64,000 bases of DNA from Neisseria zoodegmatis (GTDB lineage Bacteria; Pseudomonadota; Gammaproteobacteria; Burkholderiales; Neisseriaceae), in the NCBI RefSeq assembly GCF_900187305.1, contig NZ_LT906434.1, positions 1,736,001-1,800,000 on the forward strand, written 5' to 3'. The notes under the pieces were generated by a model. It did no database searches. It had not been told where the DNA came from and saw nothing but the letters and a program-made list of their open reading frames with translations. Positions within the stretch are counted from its first letter, which is position 1. Every line of letters starts with the position of its first letter. Of this stretch, positions 30,706 to 40,242 are shown piece after piece. Made by a program: the position numbers and the translations under genes.

Positions 30706-30747
30706 TTTTCAGACGGCCTGCCTTAAATTAATGAGGCCGTCTGAAAA
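30706..30747 (+). repeat. Outward-facing DUS pair between edd and eda
   Basis: TTTTCAGACGGCCT (30706-30719) and AGGCCGTCTGAAAA (30734-30747) can pair. A third DUS follows at 30786-30797, all within the 132 bp between edd and eda. Confidence 0.6.
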
Positions 30748-30823
30748 ACAGCCGAATCCTTTATTGATTATTATTTATTCAGAAATTCAGACGGCCTCCC
30801 CGTCTTCAAACTTGGAGCAACCC

Positions 30824-31450
30824 ATGAACGCACGCGACATTCTTTCCGCCGGTGCAGTAGTGCCCGTAATGGCCATCGACGACATCCACACCGCCGTCGA
30901 TTTGGCGCACGCACTGGTAGAAGGCGGCATCCCCACGCTGGAAATTACCCTGCGTACCGAGCACGGCCTCAAAGCCATCGAGCTGATTAAGAAAGAAGTG
31001 CCCGGCGCCATCGTCGGCGCAGGTACCGTCATCAACGGCGAGCAACTCAAAGCCGTAGAAGATGCCGGCGCGGTATTTGCCATCAGCCCCGGCTTCAATA
31101 CCCATTTCGCCAAAGCCGCCGCCCAAAGCAGCATCGCCGTTATCCCCGGCATCGCCACGCCCGGCGAGCTGATGCTCGCGCTGGAACACGGCATCGACAC
31201 CATGAAACTCTTCCCTGCTGAAGTCGTGGGCGGCATCAACATGCTCAAAGCCCTCTACGGCCCGTTCCCGCAAGTGAAATTCTGCCCCACCGGCGGCATC
31301 AGCCCCGACACCGCGCCCGAATACCTGAAACTGCCCAACGTCTTATGCGTCGGCGGTTCATGGCTGACACCCAAAGATTCAGTCAAAAATCAGGACTGGG
31401 CAGCCATCACCCGCTTGGCTCAAGAAGCATCGGCATTGAAAGCCAAGTAA
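30824..31450 (+). CDS. eda: KHG/KDPG aldolase
   Basis: Eda splits KDPG into pyruvate and glyceraldehyde-3-phosphate. The 208 residues form a (beta/alpha)8 class I aldolase. Catalytic Glu is in EGGIPTLEITLRTEHGL (about 42), and the Schiff-base Lys is in the MKLFPAEVVGGINMLKAL segment (about 127). The phosphate-binding part is KFCPTGGISPDTAPEYL. ATG 30824 has GGAG upstream; the frame is open for 31 more codons upstream across DUS sequence that is not coding. Confidence 0.96.
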   Translation: MNARDILSAGAVVPVMAIDDIHTAVDLAHALVEGGIPTLEITLRTEHGLKAIELIKKEVPGAIVGAGTVINGEQLKAVEDAGAVFAISPGFNTHFAKAAAQSSIAVIPGIATPGELMLALEHGIDTMKLFPAEVVGGINMLKALYGPFPQVKFCPTGGISPDTAPEYLKLPNVLCVGGSWLTPKDSVKNQDWAAITRLAQEASALKAK

Positions 31451-31467
31451 ACTGCTTTTAAAAATAG

Positions 31468-31505
31468 ATGAGGCCGTCTGAAAATATTTTTTCAGACGGC
31501 CTCAT
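31468..31505. terminator. DUS-pair hairpin behind eda
   Basis: A 17-bp perfect stem, ATGAGGCCGTCTGAAAA with its complement and a 4-base loop, lies between convergent eda and the LysR gene. Confidence 0.75.
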
Positions 31506-31581
31506 GTACTTATGTAATGGCAGCTTAGCGATATCAATCGGAATTCATACCAAGCATTTCAACTTTATATTCCCCTCAACT

Positions 31582-32463
31582 TTATATTCCCCACACTTCT
31601 TCCACACAATTTTTCAGCAGATTCAAAATGGGGTCTTCTTCAAACTCGTTCAAATAAATGAAATGCAGCGGCATGGTTTGGCGGTATTCCTCGATAACCG
31701 CAATCGGTCTGCCGCTCTCTTTGGCAAAACGGGCACGGTGTTCGGGCACGACGGCAACGCCCGTTCCCTGACACACCAAATCAATAATGGTTTGGGAATA
31801 ATCGCAAATAATCTGGCGCTTGGGCGAGATTTTATGTTTGCGCCAAAACTGCTGCATGTGCTTGCGGCTGCCCGACACGCCCGACATTTCAATCCACGCA
31901 TACTGCCCCAAGCTCGCGGGCAGGTCTTCTCGAACAGTCTCTTCGGCTTCCAGCGGACAAATCAGCGAATAATGAATGTCTTGCAGAAAAATACTGCGCA
32001 AACTGCGGTGATTGACTGGGCCGAGGAAAAATCCGCCGTGCAGCTGTTTATCCAGCACGCGCTGTTCGATTTCGCCGCTCATACCATATTGAATATGAAA
32101 GAGAATATCAGGATCGTGGCCGAGCACTTTTTCGGTAAGACGGGTGATTTTGTCGGAAGGTACGGGATGGATCAAACCGATATCGGCATGGGCGACATAA
32201 TGCTCAGCCAGCGTTTTGGCAAAGCAGTCGAGCTTATGGTGATGTTGCAGTAAAGTTTCGGCTTCCGGCAAAAACACTTCTCCGGCGGGCGTCAGCTCCA
32301 TGCCGTTGGTGGTGCGCTTAAACAGGGTTACGTCGAGCCGTTTTTCCAGCGATTTAATTTGCGCGGAAACGGCGGGCTGCGATAAATGCAAACGCTCCGC
32401 CGCTTGGGTCAGGTTGCCGATATGGGCAACCTCGGTGAATGTTTTCAGTTGGTTGTAGTCCAT
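31582..32463 (-). CDS. LysR-family transcriptional regulator
   Basis: This is a 293-residue LysR regulator. The N-terminal helix-turn-helix MDYNQLKTFTEVAHIGNLTQAAERLHLSQPAVSAQIKSLE is typical, and the effector-binding domain spans about 90-290. The target is not identifiable from sequence alone. It is divergent from the yjcH-actP acetate-uptake genes across a 270-bp A+T-rich gap, the usual position for a LysR gene controlling its neighbour, so control of acetate uptake is a reasonable inference. It shows no special similarity to CrgA that I can recognise. Confidence 0.88.
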   Translation of the reverse strand: MDYNQLKTFTEVAHIGNLTQAAERLHLSQPAVSAQIKSLEKRLDVTLFKRTTNGMELTPAGEVFLPEAETLLQHHHKLDCFAKTLAEHYVAHADIGLIHPVPSDKITRLTEKVLGHDPDILFHIQYGMSGEIEQRVLDKQLHGGFFLGPVNHRSLRSIFLQDIHYSLICPLEAEETVREDLPASLGQYAWIEMSGVSGSRKHMQQFWRKHKISPKRQIICDYSQTIIDLVCQGTGVAVVPEHRARFAKESGRPIAVIEEYRQTMPLHFIYLNEFEEDPILNLLKNCVEEVWGI

Positions 32464-32733
32464 TATTTCTCACTTCATTTATTTATTATGTTATGAATAA
32501 AGCGTTATGCGGCTTGATTTAATGTAGTGTCCGCTTGCTTGTTTTAACACATTTCGAGGCCGTCTGAAAAGTTTTTTTAAGAATGATATTTCTTTTAAAA
32601 TCATATTTTTTGGCTTATACCATCAACAAAACAAATTGATACTATCAGAAAATAAAATTAGCCATTGCAATATTTTTTAATTTTAATGCCCATCGTTTAC
32701 ACCTTAAAGGTTTTGTAAAAAAGGAGAAGAAAA

Positions 32734-33048
32734 ATGGAAAAACAAACGGCACAACAAGTGCTCAAACATCCCAAATTCCAGCGGATGGCCCGTCAAAAAG
32801 CCCTGATCGGATGGGGGTTTTCTGCGGTGATTTTTTTTATGTACGTCCTCTACATTTGGATGATCGGCGAATCGCCCGAAACATTTGCCAAACCCGTATC
32901 TGAAGGCAGCATTACCACTTGGGGCATTTATGCCGGTTTGTTTGTCATTATCTTTTCATTTGTTACCACCGGCATCTACGTGAGCATTGCCAACGGTAAA
33001 TTCGAAGACATGACCAAAGAAGTCGTGCGCGAAGTTCAGGGAGAATAA
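32734..33048 (+). CDS. yjcH: DUF485 membrane protein (YjcH-like), partner of ActP
   Basis: This is a 104-residue protein with two hydrophobic helices (about 26-46 and 64-88) and the family opening [19 protein letters not shown]. YjcH-type proteins are cotranscribed with cation:acetate symporters; their own role is unclear. AAGGAGAAGAAAA lies just before the ATG, and actP starts 5 bp after its stop. Confidence 0.88.
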   Translation: MEKQTAQQVLKHPKFQRMARQKALIGWGFSAVIFFMYVLYIWMIGESPETFAKPVSEGSITTWGIYAGLFVIIFSFVTTGIYVSIANGKFEDMTKEVVREVQGE

Positions 33049-33053
33049 ATCAG

Positions 33054-34730
33054 ATGAGTAAATTATTAATCACCGCAGTTGCTCTCTTGGCTTCCGGCAG
33101 CGTTTGGGCGGATGCCTTCACCGGCGAAGTTCAAAAACAACCCTTAAACATCGCGGCCATCGTGATGTTCCTGATTTTCGTCGGCGGTACCCTGTTTATT
33201 ACCAAATGGGCTGCCAAGCAAAACAAATCCACCAAAGACTTCTACACCGCCGGCGGCGGCATTTCCGGCTTCCAAAACGGCTTGGCGATTGCGGGCGACT
33301 ACATGTCTGCCGCGTCGTTTTTGGGTATTTCCGCCATGGTGTACACCACCGGTTACGACGGCCTGATCTACTCCACCGGCTTCTTGGTGGGCTGGCCGAT
33401 CGTATTGTTCCTCGTAGCCGAACGCTTGCGCAACTTGGGTAAATTCACGTTCTCCGACGTAGTTGCCTACCGCCTGAAACAAAAACCCGTGCGCGTGTTT
33501 GCAGCCAGCGGTTCGCTGTTGGTGGTGATTCTGTATCTGATCGCGCAAGTGGTGGGCGCAGGCAAACTGATTCAGTTGCTGTTCGGCATGAGCTACACTT
33601 CCGCAGTGATTATCGTGGGCGCGCTGATGGTGGCGTATGTATTGTTCGGCGGTATGTTGGCCACCACTTGGGTGCAAATCATCAAAGCCGTGCTGCTGCT
33701 TTCCGGTGCGACGTTCATGGCGTTCATGATTCTGAAAGCCAGCGGCTTCAGCTTGGAAGGCATGTTCCTGAAAGCCACCGAAATCCACGAAAAAGGCACT
33801 GCGATTATGGCGCCGGGCGGCTTGGTGTCCAACCCGATCGACGCGCTCTCGCTGGGCTTGGCGTTGATGTTCGGTACGGCCGGTCTGCCGCACATTCTGA
33901 TGCGTTTCTTTACCGTGCCCGATGCCAAAGAAGCGCGTAAATCGGTGTTCGTGGCCACCGGCTTTATCGGCTACTTCTACCTGCTGACCTTTGTCATCGG
34001 TTTCGGTGCGATTATTTTCGTTACCAAAGACAACCCGCAGTTCTTTACCACCATGATTCAAGACGGCAAATCCGTTGTGGAAATGATCGGCGGCACCAAT
34101 ATGGCGGCGGTGCATTTGTCCGGCGCATTGGGCGGCAACCTGTTCTTGGGCTTCATTTCAGCCGTTGCGTTCGCCACCATTTTGGCGGTAGTGGCCGGTT
34201 TGACCCTCTCCGGTGCGTCTGCCGTCAGCCACGACTTGTATTCTTCTGTAATCCGCGAAGGCAAAGCCACTCAAGAAGAAGAAATGCGTGTATCCCGCTT
34301 GGCTACTTTGGGCTTGGGCGTTCTGGCGATTGTGTTGGGCATTGCGTTTGAAAACCAAAACGTAGCGTTTATGGTGGGTTTGGCGTTTGCGCTGGCGGCT
34401 TCGGCCAACTTCCCTATCTTGGCTTTGTCGATGTTCTGGAAAGGCCTGACCACACGCGGCGCAGTTATCGGCGGTTTCTTGGGCTTGTTGGTTGCTTTCG
34501 TGCTGATTATTTTAGGCCCGACCGTTTGGGTGAAAGTGCTGCACAACAAAGAAGCCATCTTCCCATACAGCAACCCTGCCCTGTTCTCGATTCCGCTGGC
34601 CTTTATCGCAGCTTGGTTCTTCTCGATTACCGACAAATCGAAACAGGCCGAATTGGATAAAGCAGGTTTCGAAGCTCAATATGTACGCTCGATGACCGGT
34701 ATCGGCGCGGCTGAAGCCAGCGACCACTAA
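33054..34730 (+). CDS. actP: Cation:acetate symporter
   Basis: ActP is a sodium:solute symporter family permease that imports acetate and similar short monocarboxylates, also tellurite in some species. The 558 residues begin with a signal-like segment ending SGSVWADAF, then about 13 membrane helices. [20 protein letters not shown] and [22 protein letters not shown] are typical of ActP. DUF485-actP plus the divergent LysR gene form one locus. Together with ackA and the CoA transferase elsewhere in the window, it suggests active acetate turnover. Confidence 0.94.
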   Translation: MSKLLITAVALLASGSVWADAFTGEVQKQPLNIAAIVMFLIFVGGTLFITKWAAKQNKSTKDFYTAGGGISGFQNGLAIAGDYMSAASFLGISAMVYTTGYDGLIYSTGFLVGWPIVLFLVAERLRNLGKFTFSDVVAYRLKQKPVRVFAASGSLLVVILYLIAQVVGAGKLIQLLFGMSYTSAVIIVGALMVAYVLFGGMLATTWVQIIKAVLLLSGATFMAFMILKASGFSLEGMFLKATEIHEKGTAIMAPGGLVSNPIDALSLGLALMFGTAGLPHILMRFFTVPDAKEARKSVFVATGFIGYFYLLTFVIGFGAIIFVTKDNPQFFTTMIQDGKSVVEMIGGTNMAAVHLSGALGGNLFLGFISAVAFATILAVVAGLTLSGASAVSHDLYSSVIREGKATQEEEMRVSRLATLGLGVLAIVLGIAFENQNVAFMVGLAFALAASANFPILALSMFWKGLTTRGAVIGGFLGLLVAFVLIILGPTVWVKVLHNKEAIFPYSNPALFSIPLAFIAAWFFSITDKSKQAELDKAGFEAQYVRSMTGIGAAEASDH

Positions 34731-34750
34731 ACATCGTTCCGTAGCATAAC

Positions 34751-34782
34751 AGGCCGTCTGAAAACGATATTTCAGACGGCCT
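34751..34782 (+). terminator. DUS-pair hairpin behind actP
   Basis: AGGCCGTCTGAA and TTCAGACGGCCT are separated by 8 bases, 20 bp after the stop. An AT-DUS (ATGCCGTCTGAA) follows at 34797-34808. Confidence 0.6.
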
Positions 34783-34831
34783 CAATATTGAGTACAATGC
34801 CGTCTGAAACAAACGCCCGTAAGGAAACTTC

Positions 34832-35191
34832 ATGTATTTTGTAGACCGCACCGCCGTGGTGCTGAAACCCACCGCACACTTTCTGGCTTGGCTCAAACAG
34901 GCCGACGACAACATGCCCGACCTGACCCTCGAACAAATCCGCAGCAACTGCTCGGTATTTCTCGTGCCGCAATTCGACGAACCCGAAGCCGTGGTTTCCT
35001 ACTTCGACGAGCGTTACCAGCAGATCTTTGAAGCCGAAATCGCCGGTTGGGACATCCTCAAAAACAAATGGCCCGAAGACATGAGCCTGAAAGCATTTTG
35101 GGAATATTTCGAAGTGGAAATCCACGATATGGTGCTGGACATGGAAGAAGCCGACATGACCGTCAGCCCCGTGTTCGACAACATGATGTAA
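34832..35191 (+). CDS. Conserved acidic protein of unknown function
   Basis: This is a 119-residue acidic protein without signal peptide or membrane segment. It begins MYFVDRTAVVLKPTAHFLAW and ends in a Met/Asp-rich tail (VLDMEEADMTVSPVFDNMM). I do not recognise a named family, although the opening looks like that of small cytoplasmic proteins seen in beta-proteobacteria. AAGGAAACTTC before the ATG is a good ribosome-binding site. The YgfX-like gene starts 3 bp after its stop, so the two are probably cotranscribed and possibly functionally linked. Confidence 0.8.
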   Translation: MYFVDRTAVVLKPTAHFLAWLKQADDNMPDLTLEQIRSNCSVFLVPQFDEPEAVVSYFDERYQQIFEAEIAGWDILKNKWPEDMSLKAFWEYFEVEIHDMVLDMEEADMTVSPVFDNMM

Positions 35192-35194
35192 ACC

Positions 35195-35617
35195 ATGCAG
35201 GCTTTTCAGACGGCCTTGAAACCTTCCCGCACCGCATTAACCCTTACCGTATTGCTGCACCTTTGGGCGGTGCTTGCCTGCCTGTTCGCTTTCCACGGAA
35301 CCACGCGTGCGGCAGGCTTGATTTTACTGGCCGCCAGCCTTATTTGGGCATGGCGCATACATAAACTGAACCGCCCCGATGCCATACACAAAATCGCCGT
35401 CGGCCCGCAGGGAAACGCCGCCGTTTTTGTCGGCAGCGAACAAACCGCCTTTACCGCCGGACTGTGTGCAGGCAGCTTGGTTTCCCGCTACGCCCTGTTT
35501 TTAAAATGGGACTTGGGCGACCGGCAGATTCGGCAGTTTATCCTGCCCGATATGACCGACCGCGAAAGCTACCGCCGCCTGCTCGTGTGGGCGCGCTGGG
35601 GGCAACCGAAAACATAA
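35195..35617 (+). CDS. YgfX-like small membrane protein
   Basis: This is a 140-residue protein with two hydrophobic helices (about 15-35 and 38-52) and a cytoplasmic tail containing WDLGDRQIRQFILPDMTDRESYRRLLVWARW. That tail pattern resembles YgfX (CptA), a membrane protein reported to affect MreB/FtsZ in E. coli and usually paired with SdhE/YgfY. No SdhE gene is adjacent here. A DUS is translated near the N-terminus (AFQTAL). It is tightly coupled to the upstream small gene. Confidence 0.65.
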   Translation: MQAFQTALKPSRTALTLTVLLHLWAVLACLFAFHGTTRAAGLILLAASLIWAWRIHKLNRPDAIHKIAVGPQGNAAVFVGSEQTAFTAGLCAGSLVSRYALFLKWDLGDRQIRQFILPDMTDRESYRRLLVWARWGQPKT

Positions 35618-35619
35618 AC

Positions 35620-35658
35620 AGGCCGTCTGAAACACGCAAAGCGTGTTTCAGACGGCCT
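35620..35658 (+). terminator. Extended DUS hairpin before folC
   Basis: AGGCCGTCTGAAACACGC and its complement form an 18-bp stem with an AAA loop. The stem extends beyond the DUS (ACACGC/GCGTGT), so it was selected or built as a hairpin. It lies between the YgfX-like stop and the folC start. Confidence 0.75.
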
Positions 35659-35680
35659 CACACACCGACACAACACCATC

Positions 35681-36967
35681 ATGAAAACACTCAACGACTG
35701 GTTATCACATCTCGAAACCGCACACAGCGCAGGCTTGATCGACATGGGTTTGTCGCGCGTGGGCGAAGTCAAAACCGCCATGAACCTCAACCCGCAATGC
35801 CCCGTGATCGTCGTGGCAGGCACCAACGGCAAAGGTTCCGTCTGCGCCTTTCTTACCCAGATTTACAAACAGGCAGGCTTCAAAGTCGGCACCCTCACCA
35901 GCCCGCACCTGCTCAAATTCAACGAACGCATCGCCGTCAACGCCGAGCCTGTGAGCGACGAAACCATCGTCGCTTCGTTCGAGCGCATCGAAGCCGCGCG
36001 CGGCGATATTTCGCTGACTTATTTCGAGTTCAACACCTTAGCCGCCATCGATATTTTCATGCGCGAACAAGTCGACGTGATGGTGCTCGAAGTCGGCTTG
36101 GGCGGCCGCTTGGATGCCGTCAATATTTTCGATGCCGACTGTGCCGTCGTTACCAGCATTGATTTGGATCACCAATCCTTTTTGGGCGACACCGTCGAAC
36201 AAGTCGGCTACGAAAAAGCAGGCGTGTTCCGCGGCGGCAAACCCGCCATCTGCGGCCAAAATCCACCGCCCGAATCCCTGCGGCAACATGCCGAAAACAT
36301 CGGTGCGGAACTGCTGCTGATCAAGCGCGATTTCGATTTCAGCAAACTCGAACAGCAGCAATGGTCGTTCCATTTCCACCCGCAATCCGGCCGATTGTTT
36401 TCAGACGGCCTCAAACGCAACCGCAACGCCCTGCCGATTCCCGCCCTGCGCGGCGCATACCAATTAAACAACGCTGCCTGCGCGCTGGCCGTTATCGAAT
36501 GCTTAAACGACAAACTGCCCATCGACATCGGCTCCATCAAACGCGGCCTGCTGCTGGTGAGCAACCCCGGCCGCTTCCAAGTGTTGCCCGGCCGGCCGCT
36601 GGTAATTCTCGACGTAGGCCACAACCCGCACGCCGCCCGCGCCTTGCGGCAAGGGCTGATGGCGTTGCCGTTCGCCCAAAAACGCACCGCCGTGTTCAGC
36701 ATCTTGGCCGACAAAGACATCGACCAAGTGCTCGACATCGTTAAAGACCAGTTCGACGAATGGTACATCGCCCCGCTGCACCTGCCGCGCGGCATGGATA
36801 TAGACTCATTAAGCCGGAAATTGGCCGAACACAACATCGAAAACATAACCTGTTTCAACAATATTCAGACAGCCTTCGAAGCAGCTTTGGCGGCTTCTTC
36901 GGAAAATGATAGAATTACCGTTTTCGGTTCATTCCACACCGTTGCCGAGGTTATGGCAACCCTGTAA
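35681..36967 (+). CDS. folC: Bifunctional dihydrofolate synthase/folylpolyglutamate synthase
   Basis: FolC adds the first glutamate to dihydropteroate and further glutamates to folates. The 428 residues have the Mur-ligase-type P-loop VVAGTNGKGSVCAFL (about 45-60), TSPHLLKFNERI, and the ligand motif VGLGGRLDAVN. The C-terminal domain has VILDVGHNPHAARALR. A DUS in frame encodes FSDGLKRNRNALP. It leads the folC-SPOR-cvpA-purF row, the same order as the E. coli folC-dedD-cvpA-purF cluster. Confidence 0.96.
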   Translation: MKTLNDWLSHLETAHSAGLIDMGLSRVGEVKTAMNLNPQCPVIVVAGTNGKGSVCAFLTQIYKQAGFKVGTLTSPHLLKFNERIAVNAEPVSDETIVASFERIEAARGDISLTYFEFNTLAAIDIFMREQVDVMVLEVGLGGRLDAVNIFDADCAVVTSIDLDHQSFLGDTVEQVGYEKAGVFRGGKPAICGQNPPPESLRQHAENIGAELLLIKRDFDFSKLEQQQWSFHFHPQSGRLFSDGLKRNRNALPIPALRGAYQLNNAACALAVIECLNDKLPIDIGSIKRGLLLVSNPGRFQVLPGRPLVILDVGHNPHAARALRQGLMALPFAQKRTAVFSILADKDIDQVLDIVKDQFDEWYIAPLHLPRGMDIDSLSRKLAEHNIENITCFNNIQTAFEAALAASSENDRITVFGSFHTVAEVMATL

Positions 36968-36979
36968 ACAAGGCAGAAC

Positions 36980-38068
36980 ATGGCAAACAACCGCTTCCAA
37001 TCGTTAAACGAATACGAACAACTCAAGCGAAAAAACCGCCGCCGCTTGGTCGGAGCTTCGGCACTGGTTATTGTGGCGGGCTTTATTTTGGCCAGGGTAT
37101 TAAGCCAAAGCAACGAAGGTGCCGAAGCCGAAAACATTACCATTAAAGCCGCCTCTTCCGTTCAGACGGCCTCTCCGGAACAAACGCAATCGGTTATCCA
37201 GCCCAACCGCGCCGCTTCGTCCGACGACGCTTCCGATCTGTCTCCTGCCGCCGTGCTGGAACCCGCACCCGAAAGCGGCACGGAAAGCGTCGAGCTGGAT
37301 AATCCGCTCACCGCTCCTGCCGCAACCGAAGCAGAAACCGCCCCCCAACCCGTGCTCGAACCTGCTCCCGCACCGTCGACCGAAACTGCCGCAGCCGCAA
37401 CAGCGACGGCCAAACAGCAAGCCGCAGCCAAACCCGAAACCAAACCTGAAACGCCGTCTGAAAAAACAGTAAAAGAATCTGCCAAAACCGCACCTGCACC
37501 GGTTAGCGAGCCTGCCAAAACCGAAGCACCGAAAGCCGAAGCAGACAACGCTCCGCCTCCCGTAGTCATCATCAACAACCGCGTCGAACCCGACGCCCAA
37601 GCCGAAGCCGCGCGTAAAGCCGCCGAGAAAAAAGCTGCCGAACAGAAAGCCGCACAGCAAAAAGCAGCACAAGCCGCACAAAAAGCCAAAGCCGAAGCGG
37701 AAAAACGTGCCGCCCAAGCCGAACAGAAAAAACAACAAGAAGCCAACCGCAAGGCCGCTCAAGACGCTCTGGCCAACAAATCTTCCCGCCCGGCTGAAAA
37801 AAGCGACCCCAAAGCCATTCTCGAAGGCAAAACCAACACCAAAGCCATGATTCAAATCGGTGCATACAGCAGCCGCCAGCAAGCCCAGCAAATGCAGCAA
37901 AAACTGGCCGATGCGGGCGTGAGCACTTATGTGAGCGAAACCGAAACCAGCAAAGGCAAAGTGTACCGCGTCCGCACCGGCAGCTATCCCAACCGCGAAG
38001 CCGCCGGTAAAGCATTGGAAAAAATCCGCCAAAAAGGCGCAGACGGCATGGTCATCGGGCAGCAATAA
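36980..38068 (+). CDS. SPOR-domain cell-division protein (DedD/FtsN-like)
   Basis: This is a 362-residue single-pass inner-membrane protein. A short cytoplasmic part (KRKNRRRLVG) precedes one membrane helix (about 24-41). A long Ala/Pro/Glu/Lys-rich periplasmic linker follows (about 45-280; lysine-alanine coiled-coil repeats between 200 and 265). The C-terminal SPOR domain (about 288-362) reads AMIQIGAYSSRQQAQQMQQK. SPOR domains bind glycan strands stripped of peptides at the division septum. Position between folC and cvpA matches dedD of E. coli. The stop overlaps the cvpA start by one base (TAATG). Confidence 0.9.
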   Translation: MANNRFQSLNEYEQLKRKNRRRLVGASALVIVAGFILARVLSQSNEGAEAENITIKAASSVQTASPEQTQSVIQPNRAASSDDASDLSPAAVLEPAPESGTESVELDNPLTAPAATEAETAPQPVLEPAPAPSTETAAAATATAKQQAAAKPETKPETPSEKTVKESAKTAPAPVSEPAKTEAPKAEADNAPPPVVIINNRVEPDAQAEAARKAAEKKAAEQKAAQQKAAQAAQKAKAEAEKRAAQAEQKKQQEANRKAAQDALANKSSRPAEKSDPKAILEGKTNTKAMIQIGAYSSRQQAQQMQQKLADAGVSTYVSETETSKGKVYRVRTGSYPNREAAGKALEKIRQKGADGMVIGQQ

Positions 38069-38565
38069 TGACGACTTTCGATATTCTCGCGTTTGGTCTT
38101 ATCGGTATCTGTATCATCGTCTCGATGATGCGCGGGCTGATTGTTGAAATCGCCTCGCTGATCACATGGATTGTGGCTTTTATAGTAGCCAAAATATTTG
38201 CCGTGCCTTTTGCCGAAATTGCATTCAGTTCGTTCGAACCCCAAGCCTTAAGCATCGCTTTATCTTTCGTTACCCTATTCTTTGCTGCATGGCTCGTGCA
38301 GCATTTTTTACGTTCGTTGCTCACCTCGGCGGTAAAAGCCAGCGGCTTGGGCAGCGTGAACCGCCTGCTCGGCGGCCTGTTCGGTGCGGCCAAAGGCATC
38401 TTGCTGGTTACTTTGGCCGTAACCGTTTGCTCGTTTACCGACCTGCCGCACACCCAAGGCTGGCAGCAGTCGTTGAGCGCAAGTTATTTTGAAGCATTGG
38501 CACAGCTTGCCGTACCCTATTTATCGTCTGTGATTACAGAACAACTACCCAACCCCTCTCTTTAA
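38068..38565 (+). CDS. cvpA: CvpA-family inner-membrane protein
   Basis: This 165-residue protein has four hydrophobic segments, starting [20 protein letters not shown]. The [22 protein letters not shown] motif is typical of CvpA. CvpA is linked to colicin V production in E. coli and to envelope stress resistance; its exact function is not known. It overlaps the SPOR gene by one base and precedes purF by 17 bp. Confidence 0.92.
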   Translation: MTTFDILAFGLIGICIIVSMMRGLIVEIASLITWIVAFIVAKIFAVPFAEIAFSSFEPQALSIALSFVTLFFAAWLVQHFLRSLLTSAVKASGLGSVNRLLGGLFGAAKGILLVTLAVTVCSFTDLPHTQGWQQSLSASYFEALAQLAVPYLSSVITEQLPNPSL

Positions 38566-38582
38566 TTTTCGGAGAAAAAACA

Positions 38583-40121
38583 ATGTGTGGCGTATTAGGC
38601 ATGGTAGCCTACCAACCCGTTAACCAAAGCCTTTACGACGGCCTGCAAATGCTGCAACACCGCGGGCAGGATGCGGCCGGCATCGTAACCGTCGAAGGCA
38701 ATATTTTCCATATGCACAAAGGCAAAGGCATGGTGCGCGATGTTTTCCGCACCCGCAACATGCGCGATTTAACCGGCCATGCCGGCATCGCCCATGTGCG
38801 CTACCCTACCGCCGGCAATGCCGACAGCACCGCGGAAGCCCAGCCTTTTTACGTCAGCTCCCCTTTCGGCATCGTATTGGCACACAACGGCAATCTTACC
38901 AATACCGCCGAGCTGTATGAAAACGTGTGTAACAAACACTTGCGCCACATCAACACCCGTTCCGATTCAGAAGTGCTGCTCAACGTATTCGCACACGAAC
39001 TGCGCCGGGAAGTTACCGACTCCGATTCTTCCATTCTCAGCGTCGACAACATTTTCAATGCCGTCGCCAAACTGCACAAACGCGTGCGGGGCGCATACGG
39101 CGTAGTCGCCATGATTGCAGGATACGGCTTGGTGGCCTTCCGCGACCCTTTCGGCATCCGCCCTCTGGTTCTGGGTACCCAAACCGATGAAAACGGCAAA
39201 ACCGCCTACGCCATTGCTTCCGAATCGGTAGCTTTCAACGGCATGGCCTTTGATTTGGACCGCGACATCGCCCCCGGTGAAGCCGTATTCATCACTTTAG
39301 ACGGCCGTTTTTTCTCGCGCCAATGCGCCGAAAATCCCCAAGTCAGCCCGTGTTTGTTTGAATATGTGTATTTCGCCCGTCCCGACTCGGTAATTGACAA
39401 CGTATCCGTCTATCAATCGCGCTTGAATATGGGCGTTACCCTCGCAGAAAAAGTCAAACGCGAACTGCCGATTGACGACATTGACGTGGTGATGCCGATT
39501 CCCGATACCAGCCGCCCCAGCGCCATGGAGCTTGCCCACCACCTCGGCAAACCCTATCGCGAAGGCCTGATTAAAAACCGCTACATCGGCCGCACTTTCA
39601 TCATGCCCGGTCAAGCTACCCGCAAAAAATCTGTGCGCCAAAAACTCAGCCCGATGGAATCCGAATTCAGAGGCAAAAGCGTATTGCTGGTAGATGATTC
39701 GATTGTGCGCGGCACCACCAGCCGCGAAATCGTGGAAATGGTACGCGCTTCAGGCGCACGCAAAGTTTATTTCGCCTCCGCCGCTCCCGAAGTACGCTTC
39801 CCCAACGTGTACGGCATCGATATGCCCACACGGGAAGAATTGATTGCCAACGGCCGCACCACCGAAGACATTGCCCGTGAAATCGGCGCAGACGGCTGCG
39901 TATTCCAAGATTTGGCAGACCTCGAGCAAGTGGTGAAAGACCTGAACCCTGCCATCACAAGTTTCGATGATTCATGCTTCAGCGGTTGCTATATCACCGG
40001 CGATATCGATGAAGAATATTTGCAAAAATTGTCTAACGACAAATCTTCGCCTTCCACCATCGCCACCGGTGAAATACATACCGCCATCCGCATCAACAGC
40101 AACCGCGATGATGAGGAATAA
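38583..40121 (+). CDS. purF: Amidophosphoribosyltransferase
   Basis: PurF makes phosphoribosylamine from PRPP and glutamine, the first step of purine synthesis. The 512 residues begin [20 protein letters not shown], where Cys2 becomes the N-terminal nucleophile of the glutaminase after Met removal. The PRTase domain shows [18 protein letters not shown]. The start has GGAG upstream. It ends the folC-SPOR-cvpA-purF row. Confidence 0.97.
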   Translation: MCGVLGMVAYQPVNQSLYDGLQMLQHRGQDAAGIVTVEGNIFHMHKGKGMVRDVFRTRNMRDLTGHAGIAHVRYPTAGNADSTAEAQPFYVSSPFGIVLAHNGNLTNTAELYENVCNKHLRHINTRSDSEVLLNVFAHELRREVTDSDSSILSVDNIFNAVAKLHKRVRGAYGVVAMIAGYGLVAFRDPFGIRPLVLGTQTDENGKTAYAIASESVAFNGMAFDLDRDIAPGEAVFITLDGRFFSRQCAENPQVSPCLFEYVYFARPDSVIDNVSVYQSRLNMGVTLAEKVKRELPIDDIDVVMPIPDTSRPSAMELAHHLGKPYREGLIKNRYIGRTFIMPGQATRKKSVRQKLSPMESEFRGKSVLLVDDSIVRGTTSREIVEMVRASGARKVYFASAAPEVRFPNVYGIDMPTREELIANGRTTEDIAREIGADGCVFQDLADLEQVVKDLNPAITSFDDSCFSGCYITGDIDEEYLQKLSNDKSSPSTIATGEIHTAIRINSNRDDEE

Positions 40122-40185
40122 AATCGAAAAGTGATTTTTCAGACGGCCTCCTGTCCTAATCAGCTATTGAGGCCGTCTGAAATAC

Positions 40186-40221
40186 AAAAGCGGAGCAGAC
40201 TATTTCATCTGCTCCGCTTTT
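40186..40221. terminator. Bidirectional terminator between purF and the PpiD-like gene
   Basis: AAAAGCGGAGCAGA (40186-40199) pairs with TCTGCTCCGCTTTT (40208-40221), a 14-bp stem flanked by A and T runs. It lies between convergent genes. A separate DUS pair (about 40137-40182) lies just before it. Confidence 0.85.
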
Positions 40222-40242
40222 ATTTCACTACTTACTTTCAAC

